Shown here: piece after piece, positions 50,366-56,975 of the stretch | How positions within the stretch are numbered: the first letter of the stretch is position 1 | Layout of the letters: every line of letters begins with the position of its first letter | Origin: Streptomyces sp. R33 | GTDB lineage: Bacteria; Actinomycetota; Actinomycetes; Streptomycetales; Streptomycetaceae | Length of the DNA stretch: 64,000 bases | Assembly (NCBI RefSeq): GCF_041200175.1 | Contig: NZ_CP165727.1 | Location: forward strand, 1,922,001 to 1,986,000 | Direction: 5' to 3' | Position numbers and translations under genes: made by a program | Notes under the pieces: generated by a model | What the model saw: only the letters and a program-made list of their open reading frames with translations | Database searches by the model: none | Told to the model about the DNA's origin: nothing

Positions 50366-51385
50366 TCAGTCCTCGTGCTTCGCACGGCTCGGCTGGACGC
50401 GCTTCGGTTCGCCCGGCATCTTCGGGTAGTCCGGCGGGTACGGCATGTCGCCCAGGCCGTGGTCGTGTTCGTGGCGGTCGGCCAGTTCCAGGGCGGCGTC
50501 CAGGGCGAAGGCGTGGTCGTCCATGTCCGCGTGCAGGTCGCCGAGTTCGGCGTAGCGCGCGGGCATGGTGGTGATGTCGAAGTCGCGGGGCTCGGCGGAG
50601 TCGATCTCGTCCCAGCGCAGCGGGGCCGAGACCGGGGCGTGCGGGCGGGGGCGTACGGAGTAGGCGGAGGCGATGGTGCGGTCGCGGGCGGTCTGGTTGT
50701 AGTCGACGAAGATCCGCTCGCCGCGCTCCTCCTTCCACCACGCCGTGGTCACCTTCCCGGGCATCCGCTGTTCCAGCTCCCGGCCGATCGCGATCGCACA
50801 GCGCCGGACCTCGGTGAAGGTCCAGCGCGGCTCGATCGGAACGAAGACGTGCAGGCCGCGCCCGCCCGAGGTCTTGGGCCAGCCGCGCAGGCCCAGGTCC
50901 TCCAGTACGTCGCGCAGCTCGTGGGCGCAGATCACCGCGTGGTGGTAGTCGGTGCCCGGCTGCGGGTCCAGGTCGATGCGCAGCTCGTCGGGCCGGTCGG
51001 TGTCCTCGCGGCGCACCGGCCAGGGGTGGAAGGTCAGGCAGCCCAGGTTGGCCGCCCACAGCACGGCTGCGGGCTCGGTCGGGCAGATCTCGTCGGCCGT
51101 CCGCCCGGAGGGGAATTCGATGTGGGCGGTGGGGATCCAGTCGGGCAGGTTCTTCGGGGCGCGCTTCTGGAAGAAGGACTCGCCCTGCACCCCCTCGGGG
51201 TAGCGCTCCAGGGTGGTGGGCCGGTTGCGCAGGGCGCGCGTGATCCCGTCGCCCACGGCCAGGTAGTACTGCGCCACGTCCAGCTTCGTCAGGCCCCGCT
51301 CGGGGAAGTACACCTTGTCCGGGCTGGACAGCCGCACCGTCCGACCGCCCGCGTCCAGCTCGATCGCATTACCGGATGCACCCAT
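50366..51385 (-). CDS. LigD-type non-homologous end-joining DNA polymerase domain protein
   Basis: A stand-alone LigD polymerase (archaeo-eukaryotic primase fold) of 339 residues that fills gaps with ribonucleotides during end joining. Catalytic Asp138 and Asp140 lie in LRIDLDPQPG, matching the PolDom pair, with the third carboxylate in RIFVDYNQ and the SGGRGLHVFVP loop. The start of the family (VRLSSPDKVYFPERGLTKLDVAQYY) is complete. ATG 51385 has no Shine-Dalgarno; TACCGT 7 nt upstream suggests a leaderless mRNA. The divergent gene (51461) is the matching ATP-dependent ligase; Ku is not in this window. Confidence 0.92.
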   Translation of the reverse strand: MGASGNAIELDAGGRTVRLSSPDKVYFPERGLTKLDVAQYYLAVGDGITRALRNRPTTLERYPEGVQGESFFQKRAPKNLPDWIPTAHIEFPSGRTADEICPTEPAAVLWAANLGCLTFHPWPVRREDTDRPDELRIDLDPQPGTDYHHAVICAHELRDVLEDLGLRGWPKTSGGRGLHVFVPIEPRWTFTEVRRCAIAIGRELEQRMPGKVTTAWWKEERGERIFVDYNQTARDRTIASAYSVRPRPHAPVSAPLRWDEIDSAEPRDFDITTMPARYAELGDLHADMDDHAFALDAALELADRHEHDHGLGDMPYPPDYPKMPGEPKRVQPSRAKHED

Positions 51386-51460
51386 GTGCGCCACGGTAGG
51401 CGGGCCCGGCCAGGTGCGCATACCGGGCGGGCCGGGGCGTACCACCGCAGAATCTAAGAC

Positions 51461-52534
51461 ATGGATCTGCCCGTGATGCCGCCCGTGAAGCCGATGCTCG
51501 CCAAGTCGGTGGCCAAGATCCCGCCGGGCATGCAGTACGAGGCCAAGTGGGACGGCTTCCGCGCCATCGTGCACCGTGACGGCGACGAGGTGGAGATCGG
51601 CAGCCGCACCGGCAAGACCCTGACCCGGTACTTTCCCGAGCTGGTGACCGCACTCAAGGAGAGCCTGCCGCCCCGCTGCGTGGTGGACGGCGAGATCGTC
51701 ATCGTTCAGGGCGGGCGGCTCGACTTCGACCGGCTGACCGAGCGGATCCATCCCGCGCAGTCCCGTGTTGACATGCTGGCGCGGACGACCCCCGCCAGCT
51801 TCGTCGCCTTCGACCTGCTCGCGCTCGGCGACGAGGCGCTCCTGGACACCCCGCTCACCGACCGCCGCACCGCCCTCACCGACGCCCTGTCCACCGCTCG
51901 GCCCCCCGTTCATCTCGCGCCCGCGACCACCGACCCCTCGCTCGCGCAGGAGTGGTTCGAGCGGTTCGAGGGCGCCGGGCTCGACGGGGTGATCGCCAAG
52001 CCGCTCGATCTCCCCTACCGGCCCGATGCCCGTCTCATGTTCAAGATCAAGCACGAGCGTACGGCCGACGTCGTCATCGCGGGTCTGCGTTTCCACAAGA
52101 GCGGTCCGATCGTCGGATCGCTGCTCCTGGGCCTGTACGACACCGGCGGCGCCCTCCAGCACGTGGGGGTCTGCGCCGCCTTCCCCATGAAGCGCCGCGC
52201 CGAGCTGGTGGACGAGCTCGCCCCGCTGCGGATGGACGACGCCACCGGTCACCCGTGGGCCGCCTGGGCCGAGGAGTCCGCCCACGAGAGCGCCCGGCTG
52301 CCCGGCGCACAGAGCCGCTGGACCGGCAAGAAGGACCTGTCCTGGGTGCCGCTGCGCCCCGAACGCGTCTGCGAGGTGGCGTACGACCACATGGAGGGCG
52401 ACCGCTTCCGGCACACCGCCCAGTTCCGCCGCTGGCGGCCCGACCGCGTACCGGAGAGCTGTACGTACGCCCAGCTCGAGGAGGTCGTCGGCTACGACCT
52501 CGCCGAGGTCCTCGGCCCGGCCGCCGGCGCGTAG
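51461..52534 (+). CDS. ATP-dependent DNA ligase (LigC/LigD-ligase type)
   Basis: Seals DNA nicks or ends using ATP. The 357-residue protein has nucleotidyltransferase motif I EAKWDGFR (nucleophile Lys29), motif III VVDGEIVI, motif IV EGAGLDGVIAKPL and motif V FKIKHERTADVVI, then an OB domain ending in HTAQFRRWRPDR. It has no attached polymerase or nuclease, as in LigC-type ligases. The start at ATG 51461 lacks a clear Shine-Dalgarno; GAATCT lies 5 nt upstream. It is divergent from the LigD-type polymerase (75 bp apart), so the two probably share a promoter region and act together in repair. Confidence 0.93.
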   Translation: MDLPVMPPVKPMLAKSVAKIPPGMQYEAKWDGFRAIVHRDGDEVEIGSRTGKTLTRYFPELVTALKESLPPRCVVDGEIVIVQGGRLDFDRLTERIHPAQSRVDMLARTTPASFVAFDLLALGDEALLDTPLTDRRTALTDALSTARPPVHLAPATTDPSLAQEWFERFEGAGLDGVIAKPLDLPYRPDARLMFKIKHERTADVVIAGLRFHKSGPIVGSLLLGLYDTGGALQHVGVCAAFPMKRRAELVDELAPLRMDDATGHPWAAWAEESAHESARLPGAQSRWTGKKDLSWVPLRPERVCEVAYDHMEGDRFRHTAQFRRWRPDRVPESCTYAQLEEVVGYDLAEVLGPAAGA

Positions 52535-52542
52535 GCCTCCCC

Positions 52543-52560
52543 TCTCCCGGCGCCGGGGCC
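52543..52560. terminator. Palindromic stretch between convergent ligase and flavoprotein genes
   Basis: The 29-bp gap holds CCCGGCGCCGGGG-type self-complementary sequence. It may act as a short terminator for both genes; the stem is short and without U-runs. Confidence 0.35.
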
Positions 52561-52563
52561 CCC

Positions 52564-53991
52564 TCAGGACCCCGCCGTCAGCTTCTCCCACTCCTCCCGG
52601 TCCGGGCCCACCGCGTGCGGTGCGTAGTGCGGCCGCGCCGCCAGCCAGCGCGCCACCCGGGCCCGGACCTCCGGGTCCGCGTACGCCCGCTCCGGCGGCT
52701 CGGCCAGGTGCCGGACCCGCGCCCGGGCCCGCATCACCTCCGGATCCTCCAGGGCGCACTCGAACAGCGCGGCGACCTCGCGGGCCGTCCCCGTCCGCCC
52801 CGCCCGGGTCGCGAACCGTTCGCCGATGGCCGCGTCGGCCACCACCTGGAAGTCGAACCACGGCTTCAGGGTGCGCACCGCCCATGCGTGGTACTCGGCG
52901 GCGAAGCGCGCCGACCCCGGGTCCTGGTGCGCCGTACGGGCCACCCTGCGCGCCGCCCACAGCGCGAGCGAGGTGCCCTGCCCCAGCGTCGGGTTGGTGT
53001 GCGTGATCGCGTCCCCGACGGGTACGAGTCCGGTGGCCACCGGCCCCTGCTCGTCGACGAGCGCGCTCCACCGGTTGTCCAGGCTCGCCGTGGCCAGTAC
53101 GCCGGACAGCGGTTCGGCGCCCAGGTCGAGCCAGGCCGCACCGGGCGGGAAGGCCCGGGCGGCGGCCTCGAAGACGGCGGGGTCGCGCAGCGCCGAGCGG
53201 GTGGTGTCCCGGGTGTGGACGAACAGGGTCACGGCGAACACCCGGTTGTCGGCCGGGAAGACCGCGCACCCGGCGAAGGTGCCGCCGGTCACCGCCCAGG
53301 GCCGGCGCGGCCCCTCCTCCAGCCCCCCGGGCAGCCGGTACCAGCGGCAGAAGTACGCCAGCCCCGTACGGTGCCGCTCCACGAGGGCCGGGCGGCAGCC
53401 CGCCGCGGCCAGCAGCCGTTCGACGCCGCCGCGCCGGCCGGCCGCGTCCACGACGAGGTCCGCCGCGTATGCACCGGCCTGCGTGGTCACGCCCGTCACC
53501 CGGACCGCCGCAGCTCCGGGCCCGGTCGTCGCCGGTTCGGTCGTCGCCGGCCCGGTCGTCGTCAGCCCGGTCACCGGCTCCCCGTGGTGCATGACGGCCC
53601 CCGGTTCGGCGCGCAGGGCCGTGGCCAGCGCGCTCTCCAGCACGATGCGCCGGGCCTGCAGCATCACGAGGTCCTCGTCGCCGGGCCGCTCGGGCGGGCG
53701 GACCTCGAACCAGTCCAGCTCGTGCCGTTCGCGGGCGCCGAGCCGCAGCATCTCCGCGTGGACGTCGGGCAGTTCGTCCCGGAGCACGGTGCGGGCCGCG
53801 CCGAGCAGGGCGTGCGGCTGGGTGGCCTGCGGGACGCCGGGCCGGTGCCAGCCGAAGAAGTCCCGGTCGAGTGCGGCTCCGGGGGCGCGCGTGTCCCGTT
53901 CGAACAGTTCGGCGGTGTGTCCGTGCCGCGCCGCGAGCAGCGCGGTCGCCAGCCCTCCGACACCTCCGCCGATGACCAGCACATGTGCCAT
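52564..53991 (-). CDS. FAD-dependent oxidoreductase (aromatic hydroxylase-like)
   Basis: A 475-residue flavoprotein with N-terminal GxGxxG motif VLVIGGGVGGLATALLAARHG (4-24 region), AGRRGGVERLLAAAG and the second FAD motif VPVGDAITHTNPTLGQGTSLALWAARR of group A flavin monooxygenases. A Thr/Gly/Pro repeat (GLTTTGPATTEPATTGPG) is inserted near residue 145, probably a species-specific loop. Substrate unknown; related proteins act in secondary metabolism or as geranylgeranyl-type reductases. ATG 53991 follows a GGGGGGCACGCA leader. It converges on the ligase gene with a 29-bp gap. Confidence 0.87.
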   Translation of the reverse strand: MAHVLVIGGGVGGLATALLAARHGHTAELFERDTRAPGAALDRDFFGWHRPGVPQATQPHALLGAARTVLRDELPDVHAEMLRLGARERHELDWFEVRPPERPGDEDLVMLQARRIVLESALATALRAEPGAVMHHGEPVTGLTTTGPATTEPATTGPGAAAVRVTGVTTQAGAYAADLVVDAAGRRGGVERLLAAAGCRPALVERHRTGLAYFCRWYRLPGGLEEGPRRPWAVTGGTFAGCAVFPADNRVFAVTLFVHTRDTTRSALRDPAVFEAAARAFPPGAAWLDLGAEPLSGVLATASLDNRWSALVDEQGPVATGLVPVGDAITHTNPTLGQGTSLALWAARRVARTAHQDPGSARFAAEYHAWAVRTLKPWFDFQVVADAAIGERFATRAGRTGTAREVAALFECALEDPEVMRARARVRHLAEPPERAYADPEVRARVARWLAARPHYAPHAVGPDREEWEKLTAGS

Positions 53992-54095
53992 TGCGTGCCC
54001 CCCGAGCCTCTGAGCCGATGAACGGTACGAAGATCAGACCGCTCAGAGCTTGCACGGACGGGCCCTGACCGAAACCCGCACACCTGTCCGATGCG

Positions 54096-55106
54096 CTACG
54101 CCCCGCCCACGCTCCGGCCCGCGCGGTGGGCCTCGAGGGCCCGCCGGGTCTCCTCCTCGATCAGGTCGGTGTTGATCGCCACGGCCGCACGCACGCCGGC
54201 CGCGGCCGCGCCGGCCAGCTGCTCCATCGGACCGGCCACGTTCCCGGCCGCCCAGACGCCCCGCAGCGCGGTGGCCCCGGTCGCCGGATCCGCTTCCAGG
54301 CAGGTGCCGACCGCCACCCCGGACCGCTCCACGGTGGCGACGGGCAGTCCCAGGCTCGCCGCCACCCCGGCGCGGGCGGTGAACCGCGGCCCCACCACGA
54401 GGGCCGTGCACGCCACGGTGCCTCCGTCGGCCAGGGCCACCCCGGCCAGCCGGCCGTCCGCGATCTCGAGGCCGGTCACCTCGCCTTCCGCCACCGCGAT
54501 GCCGAGGGCGGCCAGCAGCTCCCGGTCCTCGCCGGTGAGCGGCCAGGTGTGGGACAGCAGGGTGACCCGGTCGCTCCAGTTCCGCCACATCTGCGCCTGG
54601 TGCACCGCGACGGGGCCGGTGGCCAGCACCGCGAGCGGCTCGTCGCGCACCTCCCAGCCGTGGCAGTACGGGCAGTGCAGCACGTCCCGCCCCCAGCGCT
54701 CCCGGAGCCCCGCGATCTCCGGCAGCTCGTCCACCAGACCGGTGGCGATCAGCAGCCGGCCGGCCCGGACCGCCGCCCCGTCGGCGCACCGGACCAGGAA
54801 GCCGCCCCCGGGCAGCCGGTCGGCGGCGAGTACGGTGCCGGCCGTCCCGGACCGGATCCGGCCCCCGTACCCGGCGACCTCCGACCGCCCCACGGCCAGC
54901 AGCTCCGCCGGGCTCGCGCCGTCCCGGCCCAGGTATCCGTGCAGGTGGGCGGCCGGGGCGTTGCGGGGGCTGCCGGAGTCGAGCACGAGCACCGACCGGC
55001 GGGCGCGGGCCAGGGTCAGCGCCCCTGCGAGTCCGGCGGTGCCGCCGCCCACGACCACCACGTCGAAGAAGCTCGTCTGCACGTCTCTCCCGGTTGCTTC
55101 GTCCAT
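54096..55106 (-). CDS. Thioredoxin reductase-like FAD oxidoreductase
   Basis: A 336-residue NAD(P)/FAD flavoprotein of the thioredoxin-reductase family: VVVVGGGTAGLAGALTLARA (FAD), redox-active CPYCHGWE (CxxC), NADPH-side VLATGPVAVHQAQMWRNW and terminal GVWAAGNVAGPMEQLAGAAAAG. No thioredoxin gene is nearby; many such proteins serve in secondary metabolism as dithiol oxidases or use another partner. The start is ambiguous: ATG 55106 (given) or GTG 55082 preceded by GGGAGA. It is divergent from an XRE-cupin regulator with an operator-like dyad in the 66-bp gap, which suggests direct control. Confidence 0.88.
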   Translation of the reverse strand: MDEATGRDVQTSFFDVVVVGGGTAGLAGALTLARARRSVLVLDSGSPRNAPAAHLHGYLGRDGASPAELLAVGRSEVAGYGGRIRSGTAGTVLAADRLPGGGFLVRCADGAAVRAGRLLIATGLVDELPEIAGLRERWGRDVLHCPYCHGWEVRDEPLAVLATGPVAVHQAQMWRNWSDRVTLLSHTWPLTGEDRELLAALGIAVAEGEVTGLEIADGRLAGVALADGGTVACTALVVGPRFTARAGVAASLGLPVATVERSGVAVGTCLEADPATGATALRGVWAAGNVAGPMEQLAGAAAAGVRAAVAINTDLIEEETRRALEAHRAGRSVGGA

Positions 55107-55136
55107 ACCGGTGAGGGTGTGGCCGGACCCGCCCGC

Positions 55137-55164
55137 TTGACAAATGCTCTTGCCGAACCGGCAA
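55137..55164. promoter_or_regulatory. Divergent promoter and operator, TrxR-like / XRE-cupin
   Basis: TTGACA (55137-55142) is a consensus -35 for the XRE-cupin gene. The dyad TTGCCG AAC CGGCAA (55150-55164) overlaps the spacer and the expected -10 position. It is probably the autoregulatory site of the XRE-cupin protein, repressing both divergent genes. Confidence 0.65.
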
Positions 55165-55172
55165 ATTGAGTC

Positions 55173-55835
55173 ATGGCCACCGAGGAACAGCCGCACCGCG
55201 GGCGGGACGACCAGCGGCAGCAGGACGACGAGGAACTCGCGGACGTGCTGAACGCCGTAGGGCCACGGCTGCGCGCCCTGCGCCTGCAGCGCGGCAGCAC
55301 CCTCGCCCAGCTCGCCGAGGCCACCGGAATCTCGCTGTCCACCCTCTCCCGGCTGGAGTCCGGGCAGCGCCGGCCGACCCTGGAGCTGCTGCTTCCCCTG
55401 GCCAAGGCGCACCGCGTCGCCCTGGACGAGCTGGTCGGCGCCCCGGAGACGGGCGATCCGCGGATCCGTCCGCGCCCCTTCGTCCGGCACGGCTGTACGT
55501 ACGTGCCGCTCACCCGCAATTTCGGCGGCGTGCACGCGTTCAAGCAGATCCTGCCGCCCCTGCCGGGGCCGCTCGTGGACCCGCAGCTGCAGGTCCACGA
55601 GGGCTACGAGTGGCTGTACGTGCTCTCGGGGCAAGTGCGGCTGCTGCTCGGCGAGCACGACCTCGTGCTCGGCGCCGGGGAGGCCGCCGAATTCGACACC
55701 CGCACCCCGCACGCCTTCTTCAACGCGGGTCCGCAGCCCGCCGAGTTCCTGAGCCTCTTCGGACCCCAGGGCGAGCGGATGCACGTACGCGCCAGACCCA
55801 CCACCCCACCGCAGCAGGAAACCGGAGCAGAGTGA
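55173..55835 (+). CDS. XRE family regulator with C-terminal cupin domain
   Basis: A 220-residue regulator: N-terminal HTH (about 26-85; LRALRLQRGSTLAQLAEATGISLSTLSRLESGQRRPTLELLL) and a C-terminal cupin (about 140-205; EGYEWLYVLSGQVRLLLGEHDLVLGAGEAAEFDTRTPHAFFNAG). Cupin-type XRE proteins sense small molecules such as amines, sugars or antibiotics. ATG 55173 lies behind a promoter with TTGACA and a symmetric operator. It is divergent from the TrxR-like gene and overlaps the Nudix gene start by one base (TGATG), so regulator and Nudix gene are co-translated. Confidence 0.92.
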   Translation: MATEEQPHRGRDDQRQQDDEELADVLNAVGPRLRALRLQRGSTLAQLAEATGISLSTLSRLESGQRRPTLELLLPLAKAHRVALDELVGAPETGDPRIRPRPFVRHGCTYVPLTRNFGGVHAFKQILPPLPGPLVDPQLQVHEGYEWLYVLSGQVRLLLGEHDLVLGAGEAAEFDTRTPHAFFNAGPQPAEFLSLFGPQGERMHVRARPTTPPQQETGAE

Positions 55836-56335
55836 TGACGACGCCGAACGACCGGCCCGACGGCCCCGCACGGGCCGTCCCGCAGCCCAATGCCGTCGTC
55901 GGCGTCGGGCTGGTCGTGGCCGACCCCGAGGGCCGGGTGCTCCTCGGGCAGGCGCACGACGGCCGCTGGGAGCTGCCCGGCGGGAAGGTCGACCCCGGGG
56001 AGAGCTTCGAGCAGGCCGCCGCCCGGGAACTGGCCGAAGAGACGGATCTGCGGGTGGCTCCCGAGGACATCCGGATCCTGACCGTCCAGCTCTCCCCGAG
56101 GGCCGGGGTCACCCGCCTGACCGCCGGGGCCGTCACCACCGCCGCCCAGGGCACCCCCAGGGTCACGGAGCCGCACAAGATCCTGCACTGGCAGTGGTTC
56201 GCCCCGGACGGGATCCCGGACGCCCTGTACGCGCCCTCGACCGCGGTCCTGCGCGCCTGGCGCCCCGAACTGGGGCCGACCCTGCCGCCCGTCCCGTCGT
56301 ACGACTACCCGACGGCACAGGGCCCGACGGCGTAG
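55835..56335 (+). CDS. NUDIX hydrolase
   Basis: A 166-residue pyrophosphohydrolase with a complete Nudix box GKVDPGESFEQAAARELAEETDL (positions about 49-71; G-x5-E-x7-REUxEE). The N-terminal strand VVGVGLVVADPEGRVLLGQ and the tail WFAPDGIPDALY indicate the nucleotide-type (MutT/NudG-like) group; substrate unknown. ATG 55835 shares one base with the XRE-cupin stop, with GGAG 7 nt upstream; GTG 55832 is a minor alternative. Its coupling to the regulator suggests a role in the same stress or detoxification response. Confidence 0.92.
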   Translation: MTTPNDRPDGPARAVPQPNAVVGVGLVVADPEGRVLLGQAHDGRWELPGGKVDPGESFEQAAARELAEETDLRVAPEDIRILTVQLSPRAGVTRLTAGAVTTAAQGTPRVTEPHKILHWQWFAPDGIPDALYAPSTAVLRAWRPELGPTLPPVPSYDYPTAQGPTA

Positions 56336-56384
56336 GACCCGCCCGCAGGGCCCGGCGACCTGCTGTGACATCTCCCACCCCCTC

Positions 56385-56414
56385 TTGCCACAAGAAAGAA
56401 GGCAAACCTAAGTT
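56385..56414 (+). promoter_or_regulatory. Promoter of the DUF6400-type gene, leaderless
   Basis: TTGCCA (56385-56390), 18 bp, TAAGTT (56409-56414), ending 7 nt before ATG 56422. There is no Shine-Dalgarno, so the mRNA probably starts at the ATG. Confidence 0.55.
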
Positions 56415-56421
56415 CAGACGT

Positions 56422-56694
56422 ATGGCCCCACACCACCCCACACCCCCCACCGGCCCGGGCACCCCGGCGCTGGTCGACTTCACCGTCGACCTCACCGCGC
56501 AGGAGGTGCTCCGACGGGCCCAGGTCATGGAAGCCCTCGGCTCCGACTGGGACCCGATCGAGGTACTGCGCGGCGAGGAGGCGGCGTACGACCTGCTGTA
56601 CTCCGGCCTCGACGAGGAGCAGCAGCGCGTGTACGACGACCTGGTCGCGGCCGGCGTACTGCCCTCGCGCGGGGGCGGCCATGCTGCCGCTTGA
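56422..56694 (+). CDS. DUF6400 family small protein
   Basis: A 90-residue acidic protein matching the actinobacterial family I recall as DUF6400. After a Pro/Thr/His tail comes the conserved core DFTVDLTAQEVLRRAQVMEALGSDWDPIEVLRGEEAAYDLLYSGLDEEQQRVYDDLVAAGVLP (about 20-80), mostly helical. No function is known. It has a clear leaderless promoter (56385-56414). Its last 14 bp overlap the start of the small cysteine-rich gene, so the pair is co-translated; the two products may work together. Confidence 0.75.
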   Translation: MAPHHPTPPTGPGTPALVDFTVDLTAQEVLRRAQVMEALGSDWDPIEVLRGEEAAYDLLYSGLDEEQQRVYDDLVAAGVLPSRGGGHAAA

Positions 56695-56938
56695 CCCGCA
56701 GGCGGACCTCGGGCGCCGCGCGTGGGTGACCTGTCCGAGCTGCGACGACAGTCGCGGGTGCGCCCCGTGCGAGCAGCAACGCACGTGCTCCGACCACTGG
56801 CGCTACCTGCTGTCCAACACGGGCAGCCTGCTGCACCTGCAGTGCCCGTCCTGCACGCACGTCTGGGTGCACGAGAGCGGTTTCGGCGCGACCCGTTCCC
56901 TGTGGAGCCGCATCACCAGCGGACGCACCGGGCTCTGA
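56681..56938 (+). CDS. Small Cys-rich zinc-ribbon-like protein
   Basis: An 85-residue protein with paired cysteines suggesting zinc binding: CPSC (18-21), CAPC (27-30), C36, and CPSC (55-58), plus nearby His residues (DHWRY, THVWVHES). I do not recognise a named family. The start ATG 56681 lies 14 bp inside the upstream DUF6400-type gene. Its end converges on the MFS gene, with a short CGGGG/CCCCG stem between (56940-56955). Confidence 0.7.
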   Translation: MLPLDPQADLGRRAWVTCPSCDDSRGCAPCEQQRTCSDHWRYLLSNTGSLLHLQCPSCTHVWVHESGFGATRSLWSRITSGRTGL

Positions 56939-56975
56939 ACGGGGCGTTCACCCCGCTGCCGGAGGAGGCAACGGA

